Shown: piece after piece, positions 37,179 through 46,575 of the stretch
Layout of the letters: every line of letters begins with the position of its first letter
How positions within the stretch are numbered: the stretch's first letter is position 1
NCBI RefSeq assembly: GCF_014490665.1
Contig: NZ_CP061038.1
Location: 310,001-374,000 of the forward strand
From: Sphingomonas alpina
Lineage (GTDB): Bacteria > Pseudomonadota > Alphaproteobacteria > Sphingomonadales > Sphingomonadaceae
Direction: 5' to 3'
DNA length: 64,000 bases
The notes under the pieces: generated by a model
Told to the model about the DNA's origin: nothing
What the model saw: only the letters and a program-made list of their open reading frames with translations
The model's database searches: none
Made by a program: the position numbers and the translations under genes

Positions 37179-38243
37179 ATGCAGGTCGGAGTCTTCGTCC
37201 CCATCAACAATAATGGCTGGCTGATCAGCGAGAACGCGCCGCAATATATGCCGAGCTTCGATCTCAACAAGCAGATCGCCCAGAGCGCGGAGAAGCATGG
37301 GCTCGATTTCCTGCTCTCGATGATCAAGCTGCGCGGCTTTGGCGGCAAGACCGAATTCTGGGAATATGGCCTGGAAAGCTTCACGCTGATGGCCGGCCTC
37401 GCTGCGGTGACCGAGAAGATCAAGATCTACGCGACCTGCCCGACCCTGGTCATCCCGCCCGCCTTTGCCGCGCGGATGTGCAACACGATCGATTCGATCA
37501 GCCATGGGCGCTTCGGGCTGAACCTGATCACCGGGTGGCAACGGCCCGAATATAGCCAAATGGGTTTGTGGCCTGGCGATGAGCATTTCCGCAACCGCTA
37601 TCAGATGCTTGATGAATATGCTCAGATTCTCCGTGAGTTATGGGAAACCGGCCGAAGCGATCTGAAGGGCCAATATTACCAGATGGACGATTGTCTCGTC
37701 CGCCCCAAGCCCGAAGGTGATATGAAGATCATCTGTGCGGGCAGCTCGGACGAAGGGCTCGCCTTCTCGGCCAAATGGGCGGATTACGCTTTCTGCCTCG
37801 GCAAGGGCGTCAACACGCCGACCGCTTTCTCTTCGAACAATGCACGCCTCGCCGCTGCGACTGCGAAGACCGGACGCGACGTGTCGATCTTCGTGCTGGT
37901 GATGATCATCGCCGACGAAACCGACGAAGCGGCGATGGCGAAGTGGAAAAGCTATAATGACGGCGTCGATATCGACGCGATCTCCTGGCTCGCCGAACAG
38001 GGGGCGGCCGACAAGCACAACGCCTCCACCAATGTCCGCCAGCTCGCCGCACCGGAGGGTGCGGTCAATATCAACATGGGTACTTTGGTCGGCAGCTACA
38101 AAAGCGTCGCGCGAATGCTCGACGAGATGGCGGAAGTGCCCAATACCGGCGGTGTGCTGCTGACCTTCGACGATTTCGTCGAAGGAGTGGAGGCGTTCGG
38201 CACGCGGATTCAACCGCTGATGAAGAGCCGGAATAAGGGGTAG
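37179..38243 (+). CDS. rutA: Pyrimidine monooxygenase RutA
   Basis: Flavin-dependent luciferase-fold enzyme that opens the uracil ring, 354 residues. GAGGAG precedes the ATG at 37179. The start [17 protein letters not shown], the [29 protein letters not shown] segment and [25 protein letters not shown] are family hallmarks. RutA needs reduced FMN, normally from RutF, but no flavin reductase is in the window. Confidence 0.97.
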   Translation: MQVGVFVPINNNGWLISENAPQYMPSFDLNKQIAQSAEKHGLDFLLSMIKLRGFGGKTEFWEYGLESFTLMAGLAAVTEKIKIYATCPTLVIPPAFAARMCNTIDSISHGRFGLNLITGWQRPEYSQMGLWPGDEHFRNRYQMLDEYAQILRELWETGRSDLKGQYYQMDDCLVRPKPEGDMKIICAGSSDEGLAFSAKWADYAFCLGKGVNTPTAFSSNNARLAAATAKTGRDVSIFVLVMIIADETDEAAMAKWKSYNDGVDIDAISWLAEQGAADKHNASTNVRQLAAPEGAVNINMGTLVGSYKSVARMLDEMAEVPNTGGVLLTFDDFVEGVEAFGTRIQPLMKSRNKG

Positions 38244-38303
38244 GCCCCCCGTCATCCATAGGGGCTTCCCTTTTTAAAAAGGGGCAGAGATGAGGAGCAA
38301 CCG

Positions 38304-39197
38304 ATGTCGATCTGGATCAAGCTATTGATCGTCATTGCTGTGATCGGATTGACCCTCGGCCTGGTCCTGTTCTTCGCCTCACCGCCGGCCGTGCTCAATT
38401 TCATCAATTCGCACACGCCCGGCGACAGCAACGCTGAAAAGGTCGCAAACGGCATCCCATATGGCGCGGAGCCGGCGCAGAAGCTCGATGTGTGGGCACC
38501 GAAGGACCGTGCCGAGGCAACTCCATTGCCCGTCGTGATCTTCTATTATGGCGGTGGCTGGGTGAAGGGGTCGCGCGGTGAATATGGCTTTGCCGGCCGC
38601 GCCTTTGCCGCGCAGGGCTTTATCGCGGTCGTCCCGGATTATCGGCTGGTGCCGGGCGTGCGCTTCCCGGTGTTCGTCCAGGACAGCGCGCTGGCGGTCA
38701 AATGGGTGCGTGACAATATCGCGCGCTATGGCGGCGATCCCAAGCGGATCACGCTGTCGGGACATTCGGCCGGCGCGTACAACGCGGCTATGGTCGCGCT
38801 CGACCGGCACTGGCTGGCCGATATCGGCGTCGATCCCGGCATCGTCCGCGCCGCCGCGTTGCTCGCGGGGCCCTATGACTTCTATCCGTTCGACAAGCCG
38901 CGCAGCATCGCTGCGATGAGCCATTGGCCGCGCCCGCTGGAAACTCAGCCGATCCAGTTCGCCCGCGCCGATGCTCCGCCCTTATGGCTCGCGGCGGGCA
39001 CGGCCGATGACGTGGTGCAGCCCTATAATGCCGAACACCTGGCAAGGAAGCTGCAAGGGCTGGGCGCGCCGGTGACGCTGCGGCTCTATCCCGGCAAGAG
39101 CCACAACGACCTGGTCATGGGTCTGTCAAAACCGTTTCGCGGCCGCGCGCCGACGCTGCGGGAAAGCAGTGATTTCCTGAAGGCGAATTCGCGCTAG
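38304..39197 (+). CDS. Membrane-anchored alpha/beta-hydrolase (esterase/lipase type)
   Basis: 297 residues. An N-terminal hydrophobic helix (IKLLIVIAVIGLTLGLVLFF) is an anchor or uncleaved signal. The oxyanion-hole region is IFYYGGGWVKGSRG (similar to HGGG of hormone-sensitive-lipase types). The nucleophile is in LSGHSAGAYNAAM, an Asp in AAGTADDVVQ and the His in GKSHNDLV. The gene is separated from rutA by 60 bases that include a short CCCTTTTT/AAAAAGGG palindrome that may act as a terminator. It may process exported or membrane substrates; the specific role is unknown. Confidence 0.85.
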   Translation: MSIWIKLLIVIAVIGLTLGLVLFFASPPAVLNFINSHTPGDSNAEKVANGIPYGAEPAQKLDVWAPKDRAEATPLPVVIFYYGGGWVKGSRGEYGFAGRAFAAQGFIAVVPDYRLVPGVRFPVFVQDSALAVKWVRDNIARYGGDPKRITLSGHSAGAYNAAMVALDRHWLADIGVDPGIVRAAALLAGPYDFYPFDKPRSIAAMSHWPRPLETQPIQFARADAPPLWLAAGTADDVVQPYNAEHLARKLQGLGAPVTLRLYPGKSHNDLVMGLSKPFRGRAPTLRESSDFLKANSR

Positions 39198-39285
39198 CTC
39201 GGCCTCGCCCGGACGCGATGGCCCCGGAAACGATTTTCCGAAAAACGATTCAATATCGAAACCGGTTCATGGCAGCACAGTGCCA

Positions 39286-39311
39286 GACGAAACGCGGTTG
39301 GGCGTTTCGTC
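39286..39311 (+). terminator. Hairpin after the hydrolase gene
   Basis: A perfect 10-bp stem GACGAAACGC (39286-39295) pairs with GCGTTTCGTC (39302-39311) around a 6-nt loop, followed by CGCTCTTT. It is probably a terminator; the tail is conserved with a second site near 45325 (see findings). Confidence 0.6.
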
Positions 39312-39347
39312 CGCTCTTTCTCATGACTGGAAATCTGCAATGCCGGT

Positions 39348-39539
39348 GCTGGCTGTTCCGGTGAAAACAGCCAGCATCGCTGGCTGTTACCTGGCTGTTA
39401 TGCTGGCTGATACCTGGCTGTTATTCGATAACAGCCAGCCATGCACAAATGATTGAAAATAAACCAAAATCTTGCCGAAAAATCCGACTTAACAGCCAGC
39501 AAAAAAACAGTTTCGCGATAACAGCCAGGAACAGCCAGC
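39348..39539. repeat. Array of ten GCTGGCTGTT/AACAGCCAGC 10-mers
   Basis: Five direct copies (39348, 39379, 39390, 39402, 39413) and five inverted copies (39366, 39430, 39491, 39520, 39530), several with one mismatch, lie in 192 bases. The middle four are spaced 11, 12 and 11 bases. Two perfect hairpins result: 39366-39375 with 39379-39388, and 39414-39424 with 39428-39438. It is non-coding, between the convergent hydrolase and Yip1-like genes. This stretch (39198-39592) has no gene. Confidence 0.85.
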
Positions 39540-39592
39540 GAAGCGGTGCAAATGATGCAGGTAGAGCGCCGTGCGTCCGGCCGGACGTCGGC

Positions 39593-40783
39593 CTAGTTCG
39601 CCGACGCTGCCAGCTTGCTCGTGTCGATCGCGGCCACGGCCGCTTTCAGCGTCGCGATATCGGTGACATTGCCTTCGGCGGTGACAAGGAAGCGGCTCCC
39701 GGCCATGGTCTCATACTTGCCGCGCTTATCGGTGGTATCCCATTTCTCGGTCACCATTGCGCCGCCGACCATCTCGGTCTTTTCGTAACCGGTCGAGGTC
39801 TGCTTGCTCGACTGGACATTCAATGCCCCGCCGAGCGTCGCAAGCGATCCGAGCGCCGCCATATCGGCGACCGACAAGGTGAATTGCTGGTCGCCCGCGC
39901 TATACTTGCCTTCGGCCCGGCTGCCGCCGATGCCGGCCGCGCCGCCGCTGGTTGATTCCGTGTCGCCACGCGTAAAGCCGGCGACCGATGCCGGGAGCAG
40001 CGCCTGCAACGTGGCCGCTGGCACCGCGTTGGTCTTGCCGCTGGCGGCGTCGGCCTGCATCCGCGCGCCCGCAGCCTCCATCTTCTTGCTGGCTTCCTCG
40101 AGCTTGCCGAGATCGAGCTTGCCGACGCCGGGAACCTCCATGGTACCGCTCGTCGTTCCAGCACTGGCGCTGATCAATGGCCGAGCGACCTGTGAAGAAA
40201 TCGCCGCCGCAACCCCGCCAATGATGAGGTACACGACCACGGTAACCACCATGGTGACGATGACATAGGGCACGGCCTTATCGGCAGGCGCTTTCATCAG
40301 CTTCGGCAGGCCGATCCACAGCAGGTACAGGCTGTACAGGCCGAGCAGGCCGAGGAACGTGAGTGCCGGAACGATCTGGAATATACCGGCCAGCCAGCCC
40401 GCGGTCGCGCTGAATGCCGCGACCTTCAGCGCAGATACCGGATTCTTGGTCGCGCCGAAGCTTGGCGCGAGCGCATCGATGATCAGCGCCAGCACATAGG
40501 TGCCGGCCAGCGCCAATGCATAGCCGATCACCGCCGTGGTCAGCGCGCTGGTGATCGATGGGCGATAGGTGATGCCGAAAGCCCCATAGCCGAACACCAA
40601 TGATCCGATCAGCCCAGCCACCGGGCCGATTGCCGCGAGCGGCACCACCCAGCCGGTGAAGATGCCCTTGACCGTCATCGGCTCGCTGTCGATGCGGTCC
40701 CATTCCGCCGCCGGTGTCAGCAACAATCGCTTGATCCGGTTCACCATGCCTGCGGGTTCATTGTCTGGAAGCTGTGTCGCCAT
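39593..40783 (-). CDS. Yip1-like membrane protein
   Basis: 396 residues from the ATG at 40783, which has AGGGGG upstream. The N-terminal part MVNRIKRLLLTPAAEWDRIDSEP and GYGAFGITYRP are typical of bacterial Yip1-domain proteins. Helices run through AAIGPVAGLIGSLVF, LALAGTYVLALIIDALAPSFG and VIVTMVVTVVVYLIIGGVAAAI. A long, mostly soluble C-terminal domain follows (from about residue 200), with LPASVAGFTRGDTESTSGG. Transport or trafficking function in bacteria is unknown. Confidence 0.75.
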   Translation of the reverse strand: MATQLPDNEPAGMVNRIKRLLLTPAAEWDRIDSEPMTVKGIFTGWVVPLAAIGPVAGLIGSLVFGYGAFGITYRPSITSALTTAVIGYALALAGTYVLALIIDALAPSFGATKNPVSALKVAAFSATAGWLAGIFQIVPALTFLGLLGLYSLYLLWIGLPKLMKAPADKAVPYVIVTMVVTVVVYLIIGGVAAAISSQVARPLISASAGTTSGTMEVPGVGKLDLGKLEEASKKMEAAGARMQADAASGKTNAVPAATLQALLPASVAGFTRGDTESTSGGAAGIGGSRAEGKYSAGDQQFTLSVADMAALGSLATLGGALNVQSSKQTSTGYEKTEMVGGAMVTEKWDTTDKRGKYETMAGSRFLVTAEGNVTDIATLKAAVAAIDTSKLAASAN

Positions 40784-40799
40784 GATCGACCCCCTGTCG

Positions 40800-40835
40800 G
40801 TTTCATTCAAAACGTCGGTTTCATTCAAAACGTCG
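40800..40835. repeat. 18-bp tandem duplication upstream of the Yip1-like gene
   Basis: gtttcattcaaaacgtcg occurs twice in direct tandem (40800-40817 and 40818-40835), 17 bases before the gene start. This recent-looking duplication lies in the 5' leader or promoter and could alter transcription. Confidence 0.9.
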
Positions 40836-40944
40836 GATTTTCCCAAAACAGATGCTATCGGCATTCCCGGCGAAAGATAGGATCAAGGCGACATTCGCGG
40901 CTTGTCGATTGCGCGAACGCCAAACGCCTCCCATATCCGCCGCC

Positions 40945-41493
40945 ATGAGCGATACCATGACGTGGCACGGCACGACAATTCTCTCCGTGCGCCGGAACGG
41001 CAAAGTCGTCGTCGCGGGCGATGGCCAGGTCTCGATGGGCCAGACCGTGATGAAACCCAATGCGAAGAAGGTCCGCCGCCTTGGCGACGGGTCGGTGATC
41101 GGCGGCTTTGCCGGTGCGACCGCCGATGCCTTCACCTTGTTCGAACGCCTCGAACGCAAGCTCGAACAGCATCATGGGCAATTGCTCCGTGCCGCGGTCG
41201 AACTGGCCAAGGACTGGCGCACCGACAAATATCTCCGCAACCTGGAGGCGATGATGATCGTCGCCGACAAGGAAGTGACGCTGATCCTGACCGGCAATGG
41301 CGATGTGCTTGAGCCGGAGGCCGGCGTCGCGGCGATCGGGTCGGGCGGCAACTATGCCCTCGCCGCCGCTCGCGCGCTGGTCGATTACGAACAGGATGCC
41401 GAGACGATCTGCCGCAAGGCGATGGCGATTGCGGCTGAGGTCTGCGTTTACACCAATGACCGGCTGACCGTGGAAACGCTGGAGACGGCCTGA
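40945..41493 (+). CDS. hslV: ATP-dependent protease subunit HslV
   Basis: Peptidase subunit of HslUV (ClpYQ), 182 residues. The mature N-terminal threonine is in [19 protein letters not shown] (Thr10 after a nine-residue propeptide), followed by [43 protein letters not shown] and [14 protein letters not shown]. It normally pairs directly with hslU; here a palindromic repeat of about 120 bp lies between the two genes. Confidence 0.98.
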   Translation: MSDTMTWHGTTILSVRRNGKVVVAGDGQVSMGQTVMKPNAKKVRRLGDGSVIGGFAGATADAFTLFERLERKLEQHHGQLLRAAVELAKDWRTDKYLRNLEAMMIVADKEVTLILTGNGDVLEPEAGVAAIGSGGNYALAAARALVDYEQDAETICRKAMAIAAEVCVYTNDRLTVETLETA

Positions 41494-41494
41494 T

Positions 41495-41617
41495 CTTCTT
41501 CCCCTCCCGCTTGCGGGAGGGGATTGAGGGGTGGGCTCCCGATCTCCCCCAACACTGACTTATCGGGTGAGCGCGAGCCCACCCCCGGCCCCTCCCGCCA
41601 GCGGGAGGGGAGAAGAG
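41495..41617. repeat. Palindromic repeat inside the hslV-hslU operon
   Basis: The left arm (cccctcccgcttgcgggagggg ... ggggtgggctc, to 41538) and right arm (gagcccaccccc ... cccctcccgccagcgggagg, from 41575) are inverted repeats, and each contains its own hairpin. The ribosome site of hslU lies in the right end. The element is about 123 bp long. Confidence 0.85.
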
Positions 41618-41623
41618 AGAAAA

Positions 41624-42919
41624 ATGAACGACGCACTGACACCCAAAGCCATTGTCGCCGCACTCGACGAGCACATCATCGGCCAGCGCGACGCCAAGCG
41701 CGCGGTTGCCGTCGCACTGCGCAACCGCTGGCGCCGCCAACGCCTCGGCGCCGATCTGCGCGACGAGGTTTCCCCCAAGAACATCCTGATGATCGGCCCC
41801 ACCGGTTGCGGCAAGACCGAGATCAGCCGCCGTCTCGCCAAGCTCGCCGATGCCCCGTTCATCAAGGTGGAGGCGACCAAGTTCACTGAAGTCGGCTATG
41901 TCGGCCGCGATGTGGAGCAGATCGCGCGCGACCTGGTCGAGGAGGCGGTACGGCTCGAAAAGGAACGCCGCCGCATCGCGGTAAAGGACAAGGCCGAAGA
42001 AGCGGCGATGGTCCGCCTGCTCGACGCACTGACCGGCAAGGGCGCCAGCGAGGCGACGCGCGAGGCGTTCCGCCAGCGCATGGCCGACGGGCATCTCGAC
42101 AATACCGAGATCGAGATTGAGCTCGAGGCGCAGGCGCAGATGCCGTTCGAAGTGCCCGGCCAGATGGGCATGATCAATTTGAGCGAGATGATGGGCAAGG
42201 CGCTGGGCGGCAATCAGCTCAAGCGCCGCAAGCTCACCGTGCCCAATGCATGGGAGAAGCTGGTCGAGGAAGAGGCCGACAAAAGGCTCGACCAGGAAGA
42301 GGTCAGCCGCACGGCGCTCGCCGATGCCGAGGCCAATGGCATCGTGTTCCTTGACGAGATCGACAAGATCGCGGTCAGCGAACAGCGCGGCGGGGCGAGC
42401 GTCAGCCGTGAGGGCGTGCAGCGCGACCTGTTGCCGCTGATCGAGGGCACCACGGTCGCGACCAAATATGGGCCGATGAAAACCGACCATATCCTGTTCA
42501 TCGCCAGCGGCGCTTTCCATGTCGCGAAGCCCAGCGACCTGCTGCCCGAACTGCAGGGCCGCCTGCCGATCCGGGTCGAGCTGAAGGCGCTGACCGAGGC
42601 GGATTTCGTCGCGATCCTGAGCGACACCAAAGCGTCGCTGCCGCAGCAATACAAGGCGCTGATCGCGACCGAGGGCGTGACCGTCAACTTCACCGAGGAC
42701 GGCATCGCCGCCGTCGCGAAGATCGCCGCGGAAGTGAATGGCGAGATCGAGAATATCGGTGCGCGCCGGCTGCAGACGGTGATGGAGAAACTGCTCGAGG
42801 AAGTGAGTTTCACCGCTGAGGATCGTGGTGGCGAGACCGTGGTGGTCGACGCCGCCTATGTCGAGAGCCAGCTGGCGAGCATCGCGCGCAATACGGATCT
42901 CAGCCGCTTCGTGCTTTGA
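41624..42919 (+). CDS. hslU: ATP-dependent protease ATPase subunit HslU
   Basis: AAA+ unfoldase for HslV, 431 residues. The start at 41624 gives [21 protein letters not shown]. Walker A is GPTGCGKT (residues 58-65), the pore GYVGRDVE motif follows, an inserted I domain spans about residues 110-230, Walker B is [12 protein letters not shown], and the C-terminal [17 protein letters not shown] helix contacts HslV. The length and motifs are complete. Confidence 0.98.
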   Translation: MNDALTPKAIVAALDEHIIGQRDAKRAVAVALRNRWRRQRLGADLRDEVSPKNILMIGPTGCGKTEISRRLAKLADAPFIKVEATKFTEVGYVGRDVEQIARDLVEEAVRLEKERRRIAVKDKAEEAAMVRLLDALTGKGASEATREAFRQRMADGHLDNTEIEIELEAQAQMPFEVPGQMGMINLSEMMGKALGGNQLKRRKLTVPNAWEKLVEEEADKRLDQEEVSRTALADAEANGIVFLDEIDKIAVSEQRGGASVSREGVQRDLLPLIEGTTVATKYGPMKTDHILFIASGAFHVAKPSDLLPELQGRLPIRVELKALTEADFVAILSDTKASLPQQYKALIATEGVTVNFTEDGIAAVAKIAAEVNGEIENIGARRLQTVMEKLLEEVSFTAEDRGGETVVVDAAYVESQLASIARNTDLSRFVL

Positions 42920-42925
42920 GCTGCT

Positions 42926-43024
42926 CCCCGGCGAAGGCCGGGGCCCAGTTGAGGAACAAGTGGTAGTCAGGCGCCGGCCCTCATTACCTCTGCCATCGCA
43001 ACTGGGCCCCGGCCTTCGCCGGGG
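42926..43024. repeat. Palindromic repeat downstream of hslU (26-bp perfect arms)
   Basis: The arm 42926-42951 is the exact reverse complement of 42999-43024 (ccccggcgaaggccgg...). It is the same family as 6907-7009. It lies seven bases after the hslU stop and before the oligopeptidase. Confidence 0.9.
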
Positions 43025-43101
43025 AACATGTTTGTCAGCGGCGCTTCCGCTTTCCCGATCCCCACGCTAGCCTCCCGCAAATTCCGCATCGGGAGTCGTT
43101 C

Positions 43102-45219
43102 GTGAAGCATCCATTTGTCGCACTGAGTCTGGCCGCCGCCCTCACGTCCCCCGCCATCGCACAGGACGCATCCAAGCCCCCCGTCGCCGCGAAGAAGCCG
43201 CATGAGATCAAGGCGCCGTTCGGGGCCACCCGCCAGGACGACTATTATTGGCTGCGCGACGACACGCGCAAAAACCCTGACATGCTCGCCTATATCAAGG
43301 CCGAGAATGATTATGCCGACACCATCCTCGCGCCGACCAAGAAGCTGCAGGATACGATCTACAATGAGGTTATCGGGCGCATCAAACAGGATGACAGCTC
43401 GGTTCCTTATCTGAAGAACGGCTATTATTATTATACGCGCTTCGACACTGGCGCCGATTATCCGGTCGCCGCGCGGCGCAAGGGCAGCATGGACGCGCCG
43501 GAGGAAGTGCTGCTCGACCAGCCGAAGCTCGCGGCGGGCAAGGGCTTCTTCCAGACCGCCTCACGCACTGTCAGCCCCGACAACACACTGCTCGCCTGGG
43601 CCGAAGACACCGTGGGCCGGCGCCAATATGTGCTCAAGGTGAAGAATATCGCGACCGGCGAACTGCTCGCCGACACGGTTCCGAACGTCGAGGCCAATCT
43701 CGTCTGGGGCGACGACAACAGGACCATCTTCTATATCGAGAAGGACCCGATCACGCTGCTGAGCAAGCGGGTCAAGGCGCACGTCCTGGGTACGCCCGCC
43801 TCGGCCGATCGGCTGGTTTATGAGGAGAAGGACGACAGCTTCTATATGGGGCTGGGACGCACATCCGATGACGCTTATGTCTGCATCACGCTGCAAAGCA
43901 CGGTCAGCAACGAACAGCGCTGCGCCGGTGCCAAAGCGCCGACCGACTTTGCCGTCCTCGCGCCGCGCGAGCGCGACGTCCGCTACGATGCGGACCATAT
44001 CGATGGCCGCTGGATCGTGCGCACCGACTGGAAGGCGCCCAATTATCGTCTGATGACCGTCGCGGATGCGAAGGCCAACGGCACGCGCGCCGTCTGGGCC
44101 GATCTCGTACCGGTCGACCCGGCGGTCTTCATCGAAGGTTTCAAGCCGTTCCACGGTTTCCTGGCGATCGAGGAACGATCGGGCGGCAACAAAAGGCTGC
44201 GCATGCTCGCCAATGCCGGCAAGAGCAGCTTCGTCAACTCCGACGAGCCCGCCTATGCGATGGCGATCGACGTCAATGAGGAAACCGACACGCCCTGGCT
44301 GCGCTATACCTATAATTCGCTGACCACGCCGACCACCACCTATGAGGTGAATGCCACCACCGGCGAACGCCGCGTGCTCAAGGTGCAGCCCGTGCCGGGA
44401 TACGACGCGACCCGATATGTCACCGAACGCGTGTGGGTGCCGGCGCGCGACGGCACCAAAGTGCCGGTCAGCCTGGTCTATAAGAAAGGCTTTAAGAAGG
44501 ACGGCACCGCCGCGATGTTGCAATATGGCTATGGCAGCTATGGCGCGTCGATGGATCCGGGCTTCTCGATCCAGACCGTCAGCCTGCTCGATCGCGGCAT
44601 GGTCTATGCTCTGGCGCATATCCGCGGCGGACAGGAAATGGGCCGCAAATGGTATGACGACGGCCATTTGATGAACAAGAAGAACAGCTTCACCGACTTC
44701 ATCGATGTCACCCGCTACCTTGTCGCGCACAAATATGCCGCCAAGGGCCGGGTTGCCGCCCTGGGCGGTAGCGCCGGCGGGCTGCTGATGGGCGCGGTCG
44801 CCAATATGGCGCCGGGCGACTATCGCGCAATCGTCGCGCAGGTGCCGTTCGTTGATGTGGTGACGACGATGCTCGACGCCAGCATCCCGCTGACCACCAA
44901 CGAATATGACGAATGGGGCAATCCGGCGAAGAAGCCGGCCTATGATTATATGCTGAGCTATTCGCCCTATGACCAAGTCAAGGCACAGGCCTATCCGGCG
45001 TTGTTCGTGGGCACCGGCCTGTGGGATTCGCAGGTGCAATATTATGAACCGGCGAAATGGGTCGCAAAGCTGCGCGCAACTGCCACAAGCACATATCCGC
45101 TGGTGTTCCGCACCAATATGGAGGCTGGGCATGGCGGCAAATCCGGCCGCTTCCAGCGCTATCGCGACTCCGCCGAATATAATGCGTTCATGCTCACCCA
45201 GCTGGGCGTGACGCCTTAG
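43102..45219 (+). CDS. Secreted oligopeptidase B-like S9 peptidase
   Basis: 705 residues with a signal peptide (KHPFVALSLAAALTSPAIAQ). The GTG start at 43102 follows GGGAG. The propeller domain starts DDYYWLRDDTRKNPDMLAYIKAEN, as in prolyl oligopeptidase/oligopeptidase B. The catalytic Ser is in VAALGGSAGGLLMG, Asp is near FVGTGLWDSQV, and His is in MEAGHGGKSGRF. Oligopeptidase B is normally cytoplasmic, so secretion suggests a peptide-scavenging periplasmic form. Confidence 0.93.
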   Translation: MKHPFVALSLAAALTSPAIAQDASKPPVAAKKPHEIKAPFGATRQDDYYWLRDDTRKNPDMLAYIKAENDYADTILAPTKKLQDTIYNEVIGRIKQDDSSVPYLKNGYYYYTRFDTGADYPVAARRKGSMDAPEEVLLDQPKLAAGKGFFQTASRTVSPDNTLLAWAEDTVGRRQYVLKVKNIATGELLADTVPNVEANLVWGDDNRTIFYIEKDPITLLSKRVKAHVLGTPASADRLVYEEKDDSFYMGLGRTSDDAYVCITLQSTVSNEQRCAGAKAPTDFAVLAPRERDVRYDADHIDGRWIVRTDWKAPNYRLMTVADAKANGTRAVWADLVPVDPAVFIEGFKPFHGFLAIEERSGGNKRLRMLANAGKSSFVNSDEPAYAMAIDVNEETDTPWLRYTYNSLTTPTTTYEVNATTGERRVLKVQPVPGYDATRYVTERVWVPARDGTKVPVSLVYKKGFKKDGTAAMLQYGYGSYGASMDPGFSIQTVSLLDRGMVYALAHIRGGQEMGRKWYDDGHLMNKKNSFTDFIDVTRYLVAHKYAAKGRVAALGGSAGGLLMGAVANMAPGDYRAIVAQVPFVDVVTTMLDASIPLTTNEYDEWGNPAKKPAYDYMLSYSPYDQVKAQAYPALFVGTGLWDSQVQYYEPAKWVAKLRATATSTYPLVFRTNMEAGHGGKSGRFQRYRDSAEYNAFMLTQLGVTP

Positions 45220-45405
45220 GATCGGTCGACATTCAGCGATGGGCGCGTTGAGCCGATGCTGATTCGGCGCGGTCATGAATCATGAAAGGTGGTGGCGGGC
45301 GAGAGGCCATGCGGTCTCCCGCCCCGCTCTTTGACATGACTGGAAAAAACCTCGTCCTGCTCGCCGACTGTTTCAGCGGCCCAGCCCGACTGAATGGCGA
45401 TGGCG

Positions 45406-45795
45406 CTAATTCCCGGGTTTCTCATAGGGCACGAAATCGCCGAGCCGGCATGTCGGGCCGCGAATGCCTGAACTGCGATCGACCATATCGAATGTGTCGC
45501 CCCTGCAGACCTGGCTGCCGAACAGTTTGAATACCGGAATGCTGTCGGACCTCATGCCCGAACAGGCATAGGCCAGGGTGTTGACCCAGTAACGCCGCTC
45601 GGACTGGCGATACACCAGTGTGCGGTCGCCGATGAATTGCGGACTGCCGAGCTGAATATCGTCCAGGCACTGCTTCGGCGCGCCGGCAACGCGGCCGGCC
45701 AGCGTCTTGGCGAGTTCGGCGTCACTCTCCGCGCGGCTATCGGCGGTGGTAGCGCAGGCAACCAGCGCTAGTGGGGCGAGCAACAAGATACGCAT
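45406..45795 (-). CDS. Small lipoprotein, unknown function
   Basis: 129 residues from the ATG at 45795, with GGAG about seven bases upstream; an ATG two codons earlier sits too close to it. The lipobox is LALVAC (Cys14). The mature part has four further Cys, including LAYACSGMRS, SQVCRGD and GPTCRLGD, possibly forming disulfides. It resembles DUF6491-like lipoproteins; the function is unknown. It is probably transcribed alone. Confidence 0.75.
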   Translation of the reverse strand: MRILLLAPLALVACATTADSRAESDAELAKTLAGRVAGAPKQCLDDIQLGSPQFIGDRTLVYRQSERRYWVNTLAYACSGMRSDSIPVFKLFGSQVCRGDTFDMVDRSSGIRGPTCRLGDFVPYEKPGN

Positions 45796-45840
45796 GGCCA
45801 TTCTCCGTGACTCCGATTGCCCCGGCCCGTCATAGCAGAA

Positions 45841-46575
45841 TCAGCCGCGAAACGCATCCTTGGCAGCTCGTCGATCGGCCAGTTCCTCGGCAGATGAGGC
45901 GCGTAGAAAGGGGTTGGTCGCTTGTTCCAGTGCGATCGTCGTCGGCACGGTCGGTTCACCCGACGCGCGCGCCGCATCGACGCTCACCATGCGTTCGATG
46001 ATCGCCGCATTGCCCGGTTCGGCGGCGCGCGCGAAGCGGCCGTTCGACTGGGTATATTCATGCGCGCAATAGACGATCGTCGCCGCCGGCAGGGCTGCGA
46101 GGCGTTGCATATTGGCGAACATCTGCGCGGCATCGCCCTCGAACAACCGGCCGCAGCCCATTGCGAACAGCGTGTCCCCGGTGAAGACGATCGCGTCACC
46201 AGGGAAATGGAAAGTGATGTGCCCGGCGGTATGTCCCGGTGTTTCCAGCACCGTCGCGACATGCCCGCCGAGCGTCACCGTATCGCCTTCACCGACCGCG
46301 ACGTCGAGCGTCGGGATGCGCGCGGCTTCCGCTGCTGGACCGGTCACCACGGCGCCATGCGCTTCCTTGATCGCGGCATTGCCGCCGGTGTGGTCGGGGT
46401 GCCAATGCGTGTTCCAGATCGCCCCGATCCGCCACCCGCGCCTGTCCGCTTCGGCCAGCACCGGCGCTGCCTCGGCGGGGTCGACGACCATCGTCTCATC
46501 CGAAACCGGGTCATGGACCAGCCAGATATAATTGTCGCTCAGCGCCGTGACGCGCACGATTTCGAGGTCGGTCAT
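45841..46575 (-). CDS. gloB: Hydroxyacylglutathione hydrolase GloB (glyoxalase II)
   Basis: Zn-dependent metallo-beta-lactamase-fold enzyme that releases lactate from S-lactoylglutathione, 244 residues. The metal motif THWHPDH lies at residues 56-62, with further metal ligands in TPGHTAGH, FTGDTLF and YCAHEYTQ. Its start overlaps the stop of the nitronate monooxygenase-like gene by four bases, in one operon with gloA. Confidence 0.97.
   Translation of the reverse strand: MTDLEIVRVTALSDNYIWLVHDPVSDETMVVDPAEAAPVLAEADRRGWRIGAIWNTHWHPDHTGGNAAIKEAHGAVVTGPAAEAARIPTLDVAVGEGDTVTLGGHVATVLETPGHTAGHITFHFPGDAIVFTGDTLFAMGCGRLFEGDAAQMFANMQRLAALPAATIVYCAHEYTQSNGRFARAAEPGNAAIIERMVSVDAARASGEPTVPTTIALEQATNPFLRASSAEELADRRAAKDAFRG

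Noticed and set aside
39348..39539. Possible CRISPR array
   Set aside because: The repeat unit is only 10 bp, occurs in both orientations, spacers are 1-60 bp and not uniform, and no cas gene is nearby.
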